The notes beneath the pieces are model-generated. The model searched no databases. It was not told the DNA's origin and saw only the letters and a list, made by a program, of their open reading frames with translations. The translations under genes and the position numbers were made by a program. This document shows, piece after piece, positions 47,011 through 55,040 of a stretch of 64,000 bases of DNA. Every line of letters starts with the position of its first letter. Position 1 is the first letter of the stretch. This stretch comes from Gordonia aichiensis NBRC 108223 (GTDB lineage: Bacteria; Actinomycetota; Actinomycetes; Mycobacteriales; Mycobacteriaceae), in NCBI RefSeq assembly GCF_000332975.1, contig NZ_BANR01000026.1, positions 1 through 64,000 on the forward strand. Direction: 5' to 3'.

Positions 47011-48550
47011 ACGACTCCGCACCGCCCGGCCGGCACTGGCGGTCGGGATCCTCGGAGTGTTCTTGTCCGCCATGGGGTCCTGGCGACCCTCGCTCTGGTA
47101 CGACGAGGCTGCGACGGTTTCGGCAATACATCGCCCGCTGTCGGCGATGACCGATCTGCTCGCACGGACCGATGCCGTGCACGCCCTCTACTACCTGTGC
47201 ATGCATGTCTGGACCAAGGTGTTCGGACTGTCGGAGTTCTCGCTGAGATTTCCCTCCGCATTGGCCGTCGGGGTCGCTGCCGGCCTGCTCGTCGTCCTCG
47301 GTGAACGACTGTGGGACACCCGCTTCGGTGTGCTCGCCGGACTGGTGCTGCTTTGTCTGCCGCGTACCACCTGGGCGGGATCGGAAGCCCGATCGTATGC
47401 GGGCACGATCGCGCTGGCGATCGCGATGACGCTGGTCCTGCTCATCGCGTTGGACGTCGACAGTGCGCCTCGACGTCGACGCTGGGGTTGGTGGGTGGCC
47501 TACGTGTTCGTGTGCGTGGTTGGTGTGGTGTGGTTCTTCTTCACCATCACGCTGCTCGCCGCGCACCTGATGATCGTGCTCGTTCGGGTCCGCGCTCACG
47601 CTGACAGACGTCTATCGGTCTCGACCGCAGGAGCTTTCGTGGTCTCGGCGATCGTCGTTTGCGTGATCGTCGCACCATTCGCCCGGGTTGTCGTCTCCCA
47701 ACGAGGACAGATCTCGTGGGTCGAGCAGATGACCCCGCGGATGCTCGGCAACTATGCGAGGTACGAGTTCTTCGACGGTGCAACCGTTTTCCTCGTCATC
47801 GCTTCGGTTGTTGCAGTGTTGGGGATCGTCGCGGCCGTTGTTGGTGCACGCGGACGATGGTCGATCTTCGTCGTCGGAGTGCTGTGGATGGCGGTGCCCG
47901 CAGCGTTGGTGTTCGTTTTCTCGTGGGTGGTCGACGCTGTCTACACGCCTCGCTATCTCGTCTTCACCGCGGGCGGGGTAGCACTGATCCTCGCGTGGGC
48001 GGTACGACAGCTTGCTCGTGACCGCATCTGGGCCGCAGCGCTTCTCGTCGTAGTCCTGGCCGCTGCCGCCGCACCGTCCTATCTCGCCGACCGCAGCCCG
48101 TACGGTCGCCTGGGTGGCACGGACTTCTCCGAAGCAGCCGACTTCATCGGCGACAATGCCCGCCCCGGCGACTGTGTTGCCTTTTCGGCACAGCCGACGT
48201 GGAGTCCGGTGTCGCAACGGGTGATCCTGCGCGCCAAGCCTGATGACTTCGTCGGTCTGCGCGACGTCGGGCCGTCGGTCGACGCGATCCGCGCCGACTC
48301 CCTCTGGGACGGCGACAAACCCGTTACCGCGTATCGGCATTTCGCCGAGAAGTGCAGCGTGATGTGGGTGATCGCCGACAAAGACCGCGACCGCGGCTAC
48401 GTCACCTACCCCGGGGCCACAGCATACTGGGTGTTCTCGCCGAGCCACTTCACGTCGACGCCGCTCTACCAACAGCTTTCGGCGTCTGGCCTGCGTCTGG
48501 TGCGGCAGGTGCCGTTCAACAACTCCCAGGTCGTCGAGATGCGCCGCTGA
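46997..48550 (+). CDS. GT-C membrane glycosyltransferase
   Basis: A 517-residue protein with an Asp-Glu catalytic-type loop after the first membrane helix (WRPSLWYDEAATVSAI), about ten hydrophobic segments and a soluble C-terminal domain, as in polyprenyl-phosphate-sugar-dependent GT-C enzymes of the PMT/GT39-like group. Rv3779, next to rfbD/glfT1 in M. tuberculosis and reported to place galactosamine on arabinogalactan, has a similar position, but I cannot show orthology. The TTG at 46997 overlaps the preceding gene by 14 nt; a later start near 47058 is possible. Confidence 0.75.
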   Translation: MTATERLRTARPALAVGILGVFLSAMGSWRPSLWYDEAATVSAIHRPLSAMTDLLARTDAVHALYYLCMHVWTKVFGLSEFSLRFPSALAVGVAAGLLVVLGERLWDTRFGVLAGLVLLCLPRTTWAGSEARSYAGTIALAIAMTLVLLIALDVDSAPRRRRWGWWVAYVFVCVVGVVWFFFTITLLAAHLMIVLVRVRAHADRRLSVSTAGAFVVSAIVVCVIVAPFARVVVSQRGQISWVEQMTPRMLGNYARYEFFDGATVFLVIASVVAVLGIVAAVVGARGRWSIFVVGVLWMAVPAALVFVFSWVVDAVYTPRYLVFTAGGVALILAWAVRQLARDRIWAAALLVVVLAAAAAPSYLADRSPYGRLGGTDFSEAADFIGDNARPGDCVAFSAQPTWSPVSQRVILRAKPDDFVGLRDVGPSVDAIRADSLWDGDKPVTAYRHFAEKCSVMWVIADKDRDRGYVTYPGATAYWVFSPSHFTSTPLYQQLSASGLRLVRQVPFNNSQVVEMRR

Positions 48551-48551
48551 C

Positions 48552-48677
48552 GTCGACTGTGCGCTCCCGACCGCCGACTGTGCGCTCCCGACTGCCGGCT
48601 GTGCACTCCGGACCGTCGACTGTGCGCTCCCGACTGCCGACTGTGCGCTCTCGTCCGCTGGCTGTGCAGCCTTGGCC
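48552..48677. repeat. 21-bp tandem array, six units (array 1)
   Basis: Six consecutive units of the type GTCGACTGTGCGCTCCCGAC plus one base begin 1 nt after the GT-C stop codon and end 12 nt before the LLM oxidoreductase stop codon. Units 1 and 4 and units 2 and 5 are near identical; unit 6 is decayed. Confidence 0.85.
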
Positions 48678-48689
48678 GTGAGCTGGGCG

Positions 48690-49568
48690 TCAGCCGTTGA
48701 CCTTGGCGATCACGTTGTCGGCGTAGGAATTGAGATGGTCGATCTTGGTCTGCAGCGGTTCGGTGTCGTCGCCCATGACGTACGGGAGCCGGAAACCCAC
48801 GATCACGTCGGTGATTCCCTTGTCCTCCAGTCGCTTACATCCGTCGACCGTGTAGGCGTCGAGTGAGATGACGTGGATTTCGAATGGGTCGTTGAGCTTT
48901 CCCTCTGCCTTACGGATGTTGGCGATCTTGTCGAGCAGCGTGTCGAGCTCCTCTGCGGGGCCGCCGCCATGCATCCACCCATCGCCGCGTATGACCGCCC
49001 GGCGCAGCGCGGCGTCGGCATGGCCTCCGACGAGCAGTGGGATCGGTTCGGTCGGGGTGGGTGTCATCTTGATGCGTGGGATGTCGTAGAACTCGCCGTG
49101 GAACTCGAAGTACTCACCGGAGGTCAGCCCGCGGAAGATGTCCATGCACTCGTCCATGCGCTTGCCGCGTCGGGCGAAGTCGACGCCCATGAACTCGTAG
49201 TCCTCCGGCCACGGACTCGTGCCGACACCTAGCGCGAGCCGGTTGTTCGTCAGGTACGCAACGGAACTCGCCTGCTTGGCGACAAGTGCGGGTGGGCGCA
49301 CCGGAAGCTTGAGAACGAACGGCGTGAACCGGATGGTCGAGGTCACCGCGCCGAGGGCCGCGGCCTCGATGAACGTCTCGATGAATGCCTTGCCGTCGAG
49401 GAACTCCCGGTTGCCGTCCGGCGTGTACGGATAGGTGGCGTCGGACTCCTCGGGATACGCGAGCGAGTCGGGAATGGTGAAGCCCGCGTACCCGGCCTGC
49501 TCGGCCGCTTGGGCGAGTGGCGCATAGAAGCTGGGATCTGTCATCGCCTCGGCGAAGGTGAACCGCAT
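48690..49568 (-). CDS. LLM-class oxidoreductase
   Basis: A 292-residue luciferase-like protein: MRFTFAEAMTDPSFYAPLAQAAEQAGYAGF start, TSTIRFTPFVLKLPVRPP, RLALGVGTSPWPEDYEFMGVD, and the PTEPIPLLVGGHADAALRRA cofactor region. It probably depends on F420 or FMN; the substrate is unknown. GGGGAG lies 5 nt upstream of the chosen ATG at 49568. It is a distant paralogue of the gene at 3273-4259. Two related 21-bp arrays flank it in opposite orientation, which makes the gene look like an inserted block between the GT-C gene and glfT1. Confidence 0.85.
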   Translation of the reverse strand: MRFTFAEAMTDPSFYAPLAQAAEQAGYAGFTIPDSLAYPEESDATYPYTPDGNREFLDGKAFIETFIEAAALGAVTSTIRFTPFVLKLPVRPPALVAKQASSVAYLTNNRLALGVGTSPWPEDYEFMGVDFARRGKRMDECMDIFRGLTSGEYFEFHGEFYDIPRIKMTPTPTEPIPLLVGGHADAALRRAVIRGDGWMHGGGPAEELDTLLDKIANIRKAEGKLNDPFEIHVISLDAYTVDGCKRLEDKGITDVIVGFRLPYVMGDDTEPLQTKIDHLNSYADNVIAKVNG

Positions 49569-49640
49569 GTGTCTCCCCTGGGTGAATCGATGTCTGCCCA
49601 TAGAGTAGAACACGTTCTAGTTCCGGCGCGGGCGGTCGGC

Positions 49641-49744
49641 GAATCGCGCACAGTCGGCGCCGGGGAGCGCCCAGTCGGCGGCCAGGAGCGCCCAGTCGAC
49701 GGCCAGGAGCGCACGGTCGACGGCCAGGAGCGCACGGTCGACCT
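49641..49744. repeat. 21-bp tandem array, four full units and two partial (array 2)
   Basis: Units such as CGGTCGACGGCCAGGAGCGC plus one base repeat between the glfT1 stop codon and the LLM oxidoreductase start. In reverse complement the best unit matches array 1 at 18 of 21 positions, so the arrays are inverted copies. Confidence 0.85.
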
Positions 49745-50677
49745 TCAGTCGGGCCGCACGAACCGCTCGCGACGGCCGAGCTGCTGCAGACGGAACCACT
49801 CGCGGAACCCCTCGACGTCGCGCTGCTGGACCAGGAAGTACCAGCCGAAGCGGGCATACTCCTGGGGCAGCAGCTTGCGCATGCCAGGTTGATTCATCAG
49901 AAAGCCGCGGTTGCGGTAGGTGAAAAAGCGCTTGATCGCGTTGTCGGGGTACTGCGTGTGCATGCGACCACCCAGAATCGGACGGAACTCGTCGGACCCG
50001 TACGGGTGTAGGTATGCCGTGGTCAAGCAGGTTCCGAAGCGCAGTCCGGACCGCACCAGGCGTCGATGTACCTCCACCTCGTCGCCGCGGAAGAACAACC
50101 GGAGGTCGGGGACGCCCACCACGTCGAGCGCATGCGCAGAGAACAGCGCGCCGTTGAACAGCGACGCGATGCCGGGCAGCAGATCGTCGTCGGCTGTCGG
50201 CGCGCCCTCACCCTCGAACAGTTCCGACCGCTTGCGCCGCCACACCACTCCGCGGCGCAGCGGGAATGCGAGAGTGTCGGGGTCGTCGATGTTGACCACC
50301 ACCGGCGAGACCTCGTCGAGCCGGTGCCGTGCGGCACAGTCGAGAAGCGTCGACAACACCTCACTGCCCTCCGGGCGCCCGTCGTCGTCGGCGCACCACA
50401 CCCAATCGGCGCCGAGCGCCAGCGCCTGCAGCATGCCGAGTGCGAACCCGCCCGCGCCCCCGAGGTTGCGCTCCGACCCCACATACGTCGCCGGGATAGG
50501 CTGCGCGGCAACGAGATCGGCAACCTGCTTCTCGTTTCCGTTGTCGACGACGACGAGGTGGTCGACGGGTCGTGATTGGGCAGAGACAACATCCAGCGAC
50601 TCGGCCAGCAACTCGGCACGACGATGCGTCACCACCACCGCGACGACCCGCGACGTCGTATCCGCGGACCTACTCAC
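49745..50677 (-). CDS. glfT1: Galactofuranosyltransferase GlfT1
   Basis: A 310-residue GT2 enzyme that matches mycobacterial GlfT1 along its length: VVVTHRRAELLAESLDV, RNLGGAGGFALGML, the metal motif WCADDDGRPEG, LLPGIASLFNGALFSA, FRGDEVEVHRRLVRSG and KRFFTYRNRGFL. GlfT1 adds the first two galactofuranoses to the rhamnosyl linker lipid, before GlfT2 extends the chain. The GTG start overlaps the wzt stop by 4 nt (GTGA), so translation is coupled in the order wzm-wzt-glfT1. This operon order matches the Rv3781-Rv3783 genes of M. tuberculosis, slightly permuted. Confidence 0.95.
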   Translation of the reverse strand: MSRSADTTSRVVAVVVTHRRAELLAESLDVVSAQSRPVDHLVVVDNGNEKQVADLVAAQPIPATYVGSERNLGGAGGFALGMLQALALGADWVWCADDDGRPEGSEVLSTLLDCAARHRLDEVSPVVVNIDDPDTLAFPLRRGVVWRRKRSELFEGEGAPTADDDLLPGIASLFNGALFSAHALDVVGVPDLRLFFRGDEVEVHRRLVRSGLRFGTCLTTAYLHPYGSDEFRPILGGRMHTQYPDNAIKRFFTYRNRGFLMNQPGMRKLLPQEYARFGWYFLVQQRDVEGFREWFRLQQLGRRERFVRPD

Positions 50678-51522
50678 GTCGACGTGCCGTCGGTCTGCGC
50701 CATCTCGTCGAGCACCTCGCGCACGTGAGCCGCAGCTGCCGGCCCCTCGTAGGCATCGACCACTTCTTCGATGCCGCCGTCCATCCGGATCTCGCCGTGA
50801 TCGATCCAGAGCGCGCGGTCACACAACTGCGCGAGGAACTCGTTGGAATGACTGGCGAACACGAGGATGCCCGAGCGCTCGACCAGCGACTGGAGCCTGG
50901 TGCGCGCCTTCTTCATGAACTCGGCGTCGACCGCGCCGATGCCCTCGTCGAGGATAAGGATCTCCGGATCGATACTGGTCACCACGCCAAGGGCGAGGCG
51001 CACCCGCATACCGGTCGAATAGGTCCGAAGCGGCATGTTGAGGTAGTCGCCGAGTTCGGAGAACTCCGCGATCTCGTCGGTCTTGGCGAGCATCTCCTTG
51101 CGGCTGACACCCAGGAACATGCCCCGGACGATGATGTTCTCGTAACCGGAGATCTCCGGATCCATACCGACACCGAGGTCGAAGACCGGCGCCACCCGGC
51201 CCTTGACCCGACACGATCCGCGGGTCGGCTCGTAGATGCCCGACAGCAGCCGAAGCAGCGTCGACTTGCCTGCACCGTTGTGGCCGACGAGGCCGATGCG
51301 GTCGCCGTGTTCGAGGTGCAGGTTGATGTTCTTGAGTGCCTCGACCACCACGACGTTCGACGCGTTGGCGCCGATCACGCCACCCGCGGCGCCGAGCACG
51401 GACTTCTTCAGTGACCGCGTCTTGGCGTCGAAGATGGGGAAGTCGACGCAGGCGTCCCAGGTGTCGACGCGGACGGAGTCGTTCTTGGCGACGGGCTTTG
51501 GGGAGTCGGACACGATGCTCAC
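50674..51522 (-). CDS. wzt: Galactan-lipid ABC transporter ATPase Wzt
   Basis: A 282-residue ABC ATPase with Walker A GHNGAGKSTLL, a YSTGMRVRLALGV signature, Walker B PEILILDEGIGAVDAEF and the switch His in FASHSNEF. The N-terminus resembles O-antigen/teichoic exporters (VDFPIFDAKTRSLKK). With Wzm it flips the polyprenyl-linked galactan chain to the outside so that AftA and the Emb enzymes can add arabinose. The chosen GTG at 51522 overlaps the wzm stop by 4 nt, which decides the start. Confidence 0.93.
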   Translation of the reverse strand: MSIVSDSPKPVAKNDSVRVDTWDACVDFPIFDAKTRSLKKSVLGAAGGVIGANASNVVVVEALKNINLHLEHGDRIGLVGHNGAGKSTLLRLLSGIYEPTRGSCRVKGRVAPVFDLGVGMDPEISGYENIIVRGMFLGVSRKEMLAKTDEIAEFSELGDYLNMPLRTYSTGMRVRLALGVVTSIDPEILILDEGIGAVDAEFMKKARTRLQSLVERSGILVFASHSNEFLAQLCDRALWIDHGEIRMDGGIEEVVDAYEGPAAAAHVREVLDEMAQTDGTST

Positions 51523-52388
51523 ACCCAATACGGAACTCGGGCGCGGTAATTGCGCATGATGAACAGGGCGAGCAGGCATCCGACGACGGTGCAGCCGATG
51601 ACGATCGCCCAGTGGTAAAAGGCCACCGACTCACCGAGCAGGGGCCCGCGCGTGATCTCGAGGTAGTGGAACATCGGATTGATCTCGACGATGCGTGCTC
51701 GCGACGATCCCTCGCCTGTGACCTTGTGCAGCGACTGTGCGCTCCAGATGATCGGCGTCATGAAGAACACCAGTCGCACCGCGGTGGTCAGCAACTGACC
51801 GATATCGCGGAAGCGGGTGGTCAGGATGCCGAAGACCATCGCGACCCACACGCTGTTGATCACGAACAGGATCATCGCCGGGATGATCAGCACGACGGTC
51901 CAGCTGAGGTGGATGTGCTTCCAGAAAATCGCGAGCAGCACGAGATAGATCACGATGTTGTGCGCGAAGATGATCAGCTGTCGCCACGCGAGCCGGTAGA
52001 CGTGCACCGACAGCGGCGACGGGATCTGCTTGATCAATCCCTCGTTCTTCGCGAACACCTCGGAGCCGTCGAGGATTGAGCCCTCGATGAAGCCCCAGAA
52101 GATGAAGCCCAGGGTCACGTACGGCAGGAAGGTGGTGATGTCCTCGTCGAACAACTGCGAGTACAGCAAGCCCATCGCCACGGCGGTGATACCCGTTGCG
52201 ATGGTGATCCACAGCGGCCCGAGGACCGATCGCCGGTACCGCTGCTTGATGTCCTGCCAGCCCAGCAACGCCCACAGTTCCCGGGCGCGCAGTCCATCCG
52301 AGAGGTCCTTGAAAGCCCGCCGAAACGACCTCGAATCCGACGTCGTGGGTGCTGGCGGAACTTCCCGCTCGTTGACTACCGCTGACAC
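51519..52388 (-). CDS. wzm: Galactan-lipid ABC transporter permease Wzm
   Basis: A 289-residue ABC-2 type permease with a polar 50-residue N-terminus, WQDIKQRYRRSVLGPLWITI at the interfacial helix, six hydrophobic segments, and the VVFFMTPIIW-like motif (here RLVFFMTPIIWS) of polysaccharide exporters. It is the membrane half of the Wzm-Wzt galactan exporter. It is first in the wzm-wzt-glfT1 operon; the gap upstream to bpa is 76 bp. Confidence 0.93.
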   Translation of the reverse strand: MSAVVNEREVPPAPTTSDSRSFRRAFKDLSDGLRARELWALLGWQDIKQRYRRSVLGPLWITIATGITAVAMGLLYSQLFDEDITTFLPYVTLGFIFWGFIEGSILDGSEVFAKNEGLIKQIPSPLSVHVYRLAWRQLIIFAHNIVIYLVLLAIFWKHIHLSWTVVLIIPAMILFVINSVWVAMVFGILTTRFRDIGQLLTTAVRLVFFMTPIIWSAQSLHKVTGEGSSRARIVEINPMFHYLEITRGPLLGESVAFYHWAIVIGCTVVGCLLALFIMRNYRARVPYWV

Positions 52389-52464
52389 GGGGATTCAGCA
52401 TACAAGCGAGCAGTTCGACGCTCCGGAACGGGCGCCGTGGCCGCACTCGAGCCGGGACGGATAC

Positions 52465-53031
52465 TCAGAGGTACTGACCGGTGCTCGGTCCGCCGCCGGG
52501 ACCTCCCGGACCTCCGGGGGCGACGATGCCCGGAGGTAGCGCACCCTGACGCATCTGCTCCAGCTGTGCGCGTGCCGCCATCTGTTGGGCGAACAGTGCC
52601 GTCTGGATTCCGTGGAAGAGTCCTTCGAGCCAACCGACGAGCTGGGCCTGCGCAATTCGCAGTTCGGCGTCCGACGGCGTCGAATCGTCTGAGAAGGGCA
52701 GTGCCAGGCGTTCCAGTTCTTCGCGCAGTTCAGGTGCCAGGCCGTCCTCGAGTTCGCGGATCGACGTCTGGTGGATCTCGCGGAGCCGATTGCGAGACGC
52801 TTCGTCGAGAGGAGCCGCACGGACCTCTTCGAGCAATTGCTTGATCATGGTGCCAATGCGCATGACCTTGGCGGGTTGCTCGACCATGTCGGCGACGCTG
52901 TCTTTGGATTCGCCGTCTTTCCCGTCGTGATGGTCATCTGGTCCGACCACAACGACGTTCTCGTCAGCGCCTGCGTGAGAACCGAAACCGCTGGGGTCGA
53001 ACGCTCCGGACGATGTGCCTTCGCTAGCCAT
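52465..53031 (-). CDS. bpa: Bacterial proteasome activator Bpa (PafE)
   Basis: A 188-residue protein that matches mycobacterial Bpa/PafE (Rv3780) closely in its helical core: VEQPAKVMRIGTMIKQLLEE, AAPLDEASRNRLREIH, SIRELEDGLAPELREELERL and QLVGWLEGLFHGIQTALFAQQMAARAQL. It ends in GQYL, the motif by which the dodecameric ring docks on the 20S proteasome and opens its gate without ATP. A Gly/Pro-rich stretch links core and tail. The start MASEGTSS (53031) is used; two in-frame ATGs are upstream. Its presence implies a 20S proteasome elsewhere in the genome. Confidence 0.95.
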   Translation of the reverse strand: MASEGTSSGAFDPSGFGSHAGADENVVVVGPDDHHDGKDGESKDSVADMVEQPAKVMRIGTMIKQLLEEVRAAPLDEASRNRLREIHQTSIRELEDGLAPELREELERLALPFSDDSTPSDAELRIAQAQLVGWLEGLFHGIQTALFAQQMAARAQLEQMRQGALPPGIVAPGGPGGPGGGPSTGQYL

Positions 53032-53183
53032 GCAACCCATTGTGCCGAAAGCCACCGACTCCCGTCGCAAGTAGTGGCCATTGCTCCCGACGCCGCGGCG
53101 TCGGGGAGAGGGCGTCGGAAAGGGATGGCACGTTCCGCGGTGACCCGTCCAACCTCGGGTGCGGGCCGTCTATCGTGGCTGGC

Positions 53184-54380
53184 ATGAGTCTCGACGTCGC
53201 TGCGGTGCGAGGACTGTTCCCCTCGCTGGGCGACGGATGGATCCACTTCGACGCGCAAGCGGGCATGCTCATTCCCGACTCGGTGGCCAGTGCGGTGTCG
53301 TCGGGGTTCCGGCAGCTCGGCGCTGCGCCGGGCGGGGTCTATCCAGGTGCCGTGCGCACCAGCGAAGCGATCGACGGTGCGCGTCGGGCGGTCGCCGACC
53401 TCGTCGGCGCCGAGGCTGCGGGTGTCGTCCTCGGACCCTCGCGAGCCGGACTCATCTGGTCACTGGCGGAGTCGATCGCTCCCAACACCTGGCTCGGCGG
53501 CGATGTCGTGGTGAGCCACGCGGACGACGAGCCGAACATCGTGCCGTGGATGAGGGTCGTCGGCCGATACGGCGGATCTGTGCGATGGGCCGAACTCGAC
53601 ATCGAGACCGGTGAGTTGCCCGCGTGGCAGTACAAAGACCTCATCGGAGCGCGGACGGCTGTCGTCGCGGTGACCTTGGCGTCATCGACCCTCGGCGCAA
53701 TCACCGACATACCAGCGATCGCTCGCATGGCGCACGCACGTGGCGCGATGCTGGTCGTCGACGCGACCAACGCAGCGCCCTACATGCCGCTCGACATCGA
53801 CGAACTCGGGGCCGACGTGCTCGTCGTCTCGGCCGAACGGTGGGGTGGCCCACGAGTCGCGGCGATGGTGTTCCGAGAGCCCAAGGCCATCGACCGACTG
53901 GTACCGATGTCGGTCGACCCGCGGGCGGTCGGGTCCGCACGACTCGAGTTGGAACCGCTGCAAGGCGGCCAGCTGACCGGTCTCGTCGCGTCGATCGAAC
54001 ACCTCGCCTCACTCGACGGTGACGCGATCGGCAAGCGTCGTCGACGACTTGTCGCCTCGCTCGACGCGGTGAGCGAGTATCTCGATCGGCTGATGGTCTA
54101 CCTCACGACGACGCTCGATCAGCTCAGTCAGGTGTCGGTGATCGGCGCCCCGACGAATCGTGTTCCGACGCTGAGCTTCACGGTCGATCAGGTCTCGGCC
54201 GACAAGGTCGTCCGACGACTCTCCGATAACGGGATCTGTGCACTCGCCGACCTCCCGTGTCGTGCGCTGACCCGCATGGGTGCGAGCGACTTCGGCGGTG
54301 CGGTGAGCATCGGTCTCGGGCCGTATTCGACGCCGTATGAAGTTGACCACTTGGTCAGAACTCTGGGGTCGTTCGGTTAG
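53184..54380 (+). CDS. Cysteine desulfurase-like (aminotransferase class V) protein lacking the PLP lysine
   Basis: A 398-residue fold-type I protein similar to SufS and to Rv3778c. The start reads MSLDVAAVRGLFPSLGDGWIHFDAQAGMLIP, with VVSHADDEPNIVPW and the ARGAMLVVDATNAAPYMPLDI aspartate region following. Where active enzymes have SAHK, this protein has SAERWGGPR (Arg219), so it cannot form the usual internal Schiff base. The M. tuberculosis relative also lacks the lysine. It is therefore probably a non-catalytic or altered member. It is divergent from bpa and has its own ATG at 53184. Confidence 0.85.
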   Translation: MSLDVAAVRGLFPSLGDGWIHFDAQAGMLIPDSVASAVSSGFRQLGAAPGGVYPGAVRTSEAIDGARRAVADLVGAEAAGVVLGPSRAGLIWSLAESIAPNTWLGGDVVVSHADDEPNIVPWMRVVGRYGGSVRWAELDIETGELPAWQYKDLIGARTAVVAVTLASSTLGAITDIPAIARMAHARGAMLVVDATNAAPYMPLDIDELGADVLVVSAERWGGPRVAAMVFREPKAIDRLVPMSVDPRAVGSARLELEPLQGGQLTGLVASIEHLASLDGDAIGKRRRRLVASLDAVSEYLDRLMVYLTTTLDQLSQVSVIGAPTNRVPTLSFTVDQVSADKVVRRLSDNGICALADLPCRALTRMGASDFGGAVSIGLGPYSTPYEVDHLVRTLGSFG

Positions 54381-54429
54381 TCGAAATTCACCGAGGGAGT
54401 ACTGTGGGTCGGTCGATCCACATGGTTTA

Positions 54430-54446
54430 GCGTTTTGTCACAACGC
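54430..54446. promoter_or_regulatory. Palindromic operator candidate before the marR-type gene
   Basis: GCGTTTTGTCACAACGC has 5-bp GCGTT/AACGC arms and further symmetric TG/CA positions, and ends 5 nt before the ATG at 54452. This is the usual place for MarR self-repression. Confidence 0.5.
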
Positions 54447-54451
54447 ATACT

Positions 54452-54934
54452 ATGTTGACCAATGTGAACGACTCCCGAGTGCCTTCTCGTGCCACCGGCG
54501 CACCTGTGCTGACTGCTGATCAGCTCGCATTGTGGCAGTCGTTCGTCGACGGCGGCTGGGCACTGATGGCCCAGGTCAACAGCACATTTGGTGCGCACGG
54601 GTGGACGACGACGGACCTGCGTCTCCTCGAAGTCCTCGGGACGCGTGAGCAATTCGGGATCAGCGAGCTCGCCTCGACGGTGCACATGGGGGTCAGTACC
54701 GTTTCGCGTCAGATCGGCAGAATGATCGACACCGGTGACGTCGTCCGCGTGCGTTCCGATCTCGACGGCAGGCATCGCCTCGTCAGGATCACCGACGCCG
54801 GGCGCGACACCCTCGAGCGGATCACGGCGGTTCGTGATCGCGTGATCCGCGAGTATGTCATCGACGTTCTCGGTGAGGACGACTTCACCACCATCTGCCT
54901 CGCCATGCGAAAGGTTCGAACCTCCTGGGCGTGA
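54452..54934 (+). CDS. MarR-family transcriptional regulator
   Basis: A 160-residue protein with the MarR winged helix: LTADQLALWQSFVDGGWALMAQVN, DLRLLEVLGTREQFGISELASTVHMGVSTVSRQIGRMIDTGDVVRVR, then the wing DLDGRHRLVRITDAG. It probably represses itself through the palindrome just upstream. The quinone oxidoreductase gene begins 106 nt downstream on the same strand and is a candidate target, as many MarR regulators respond to quinones or phenols. That link is inferred from position. Confidence 0.88.
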   Translation: MLTNVNDSRVPSRATGAPVLTADQLALWQSFVDGGWALMAQVNSTFGAHGWTTTDLRLLEVLGTREQFGISELASTVHMGVSTVSRQIGRMIDTGDVVRVRSDLDGRHRLVRITDAGRDTLERITAVRDRVIREYVIDVLGEDDFTTICLAMRKVRTSWA

Positions 54935-55040
54935 GTGCGTCCGCGACAGACCCGGTGTCATCGCCCCCGCGGTGGCCCGGTGTCGCCGCCTCCTTGGGGC
55001 CCAGTGTCATCGAGCGCGAGCTTCGGGCAGCATCGGTGGT

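Noticed and set aside
48552..48677. CRISPR array
   Set aside because: The units abut one another with a 21-bp period and have no spacers; no cas genes are present.
49617..49799. Coding of the 7-residue repeat peptide by array 2
   Set aside because: The frame is antiphase to glfT1 and begins inside it; the repeats lie after the glfT1 stop, so they are better explained as non-coding.
51729..51755. A further copy of the 21-bp repeat inside wzm
   Set aside because: A 16-base stretch, GCGACTGTGCGCTCCA, resembles the array unit, but it is a single copy within conserved wzm coding sequence and is probably chance.
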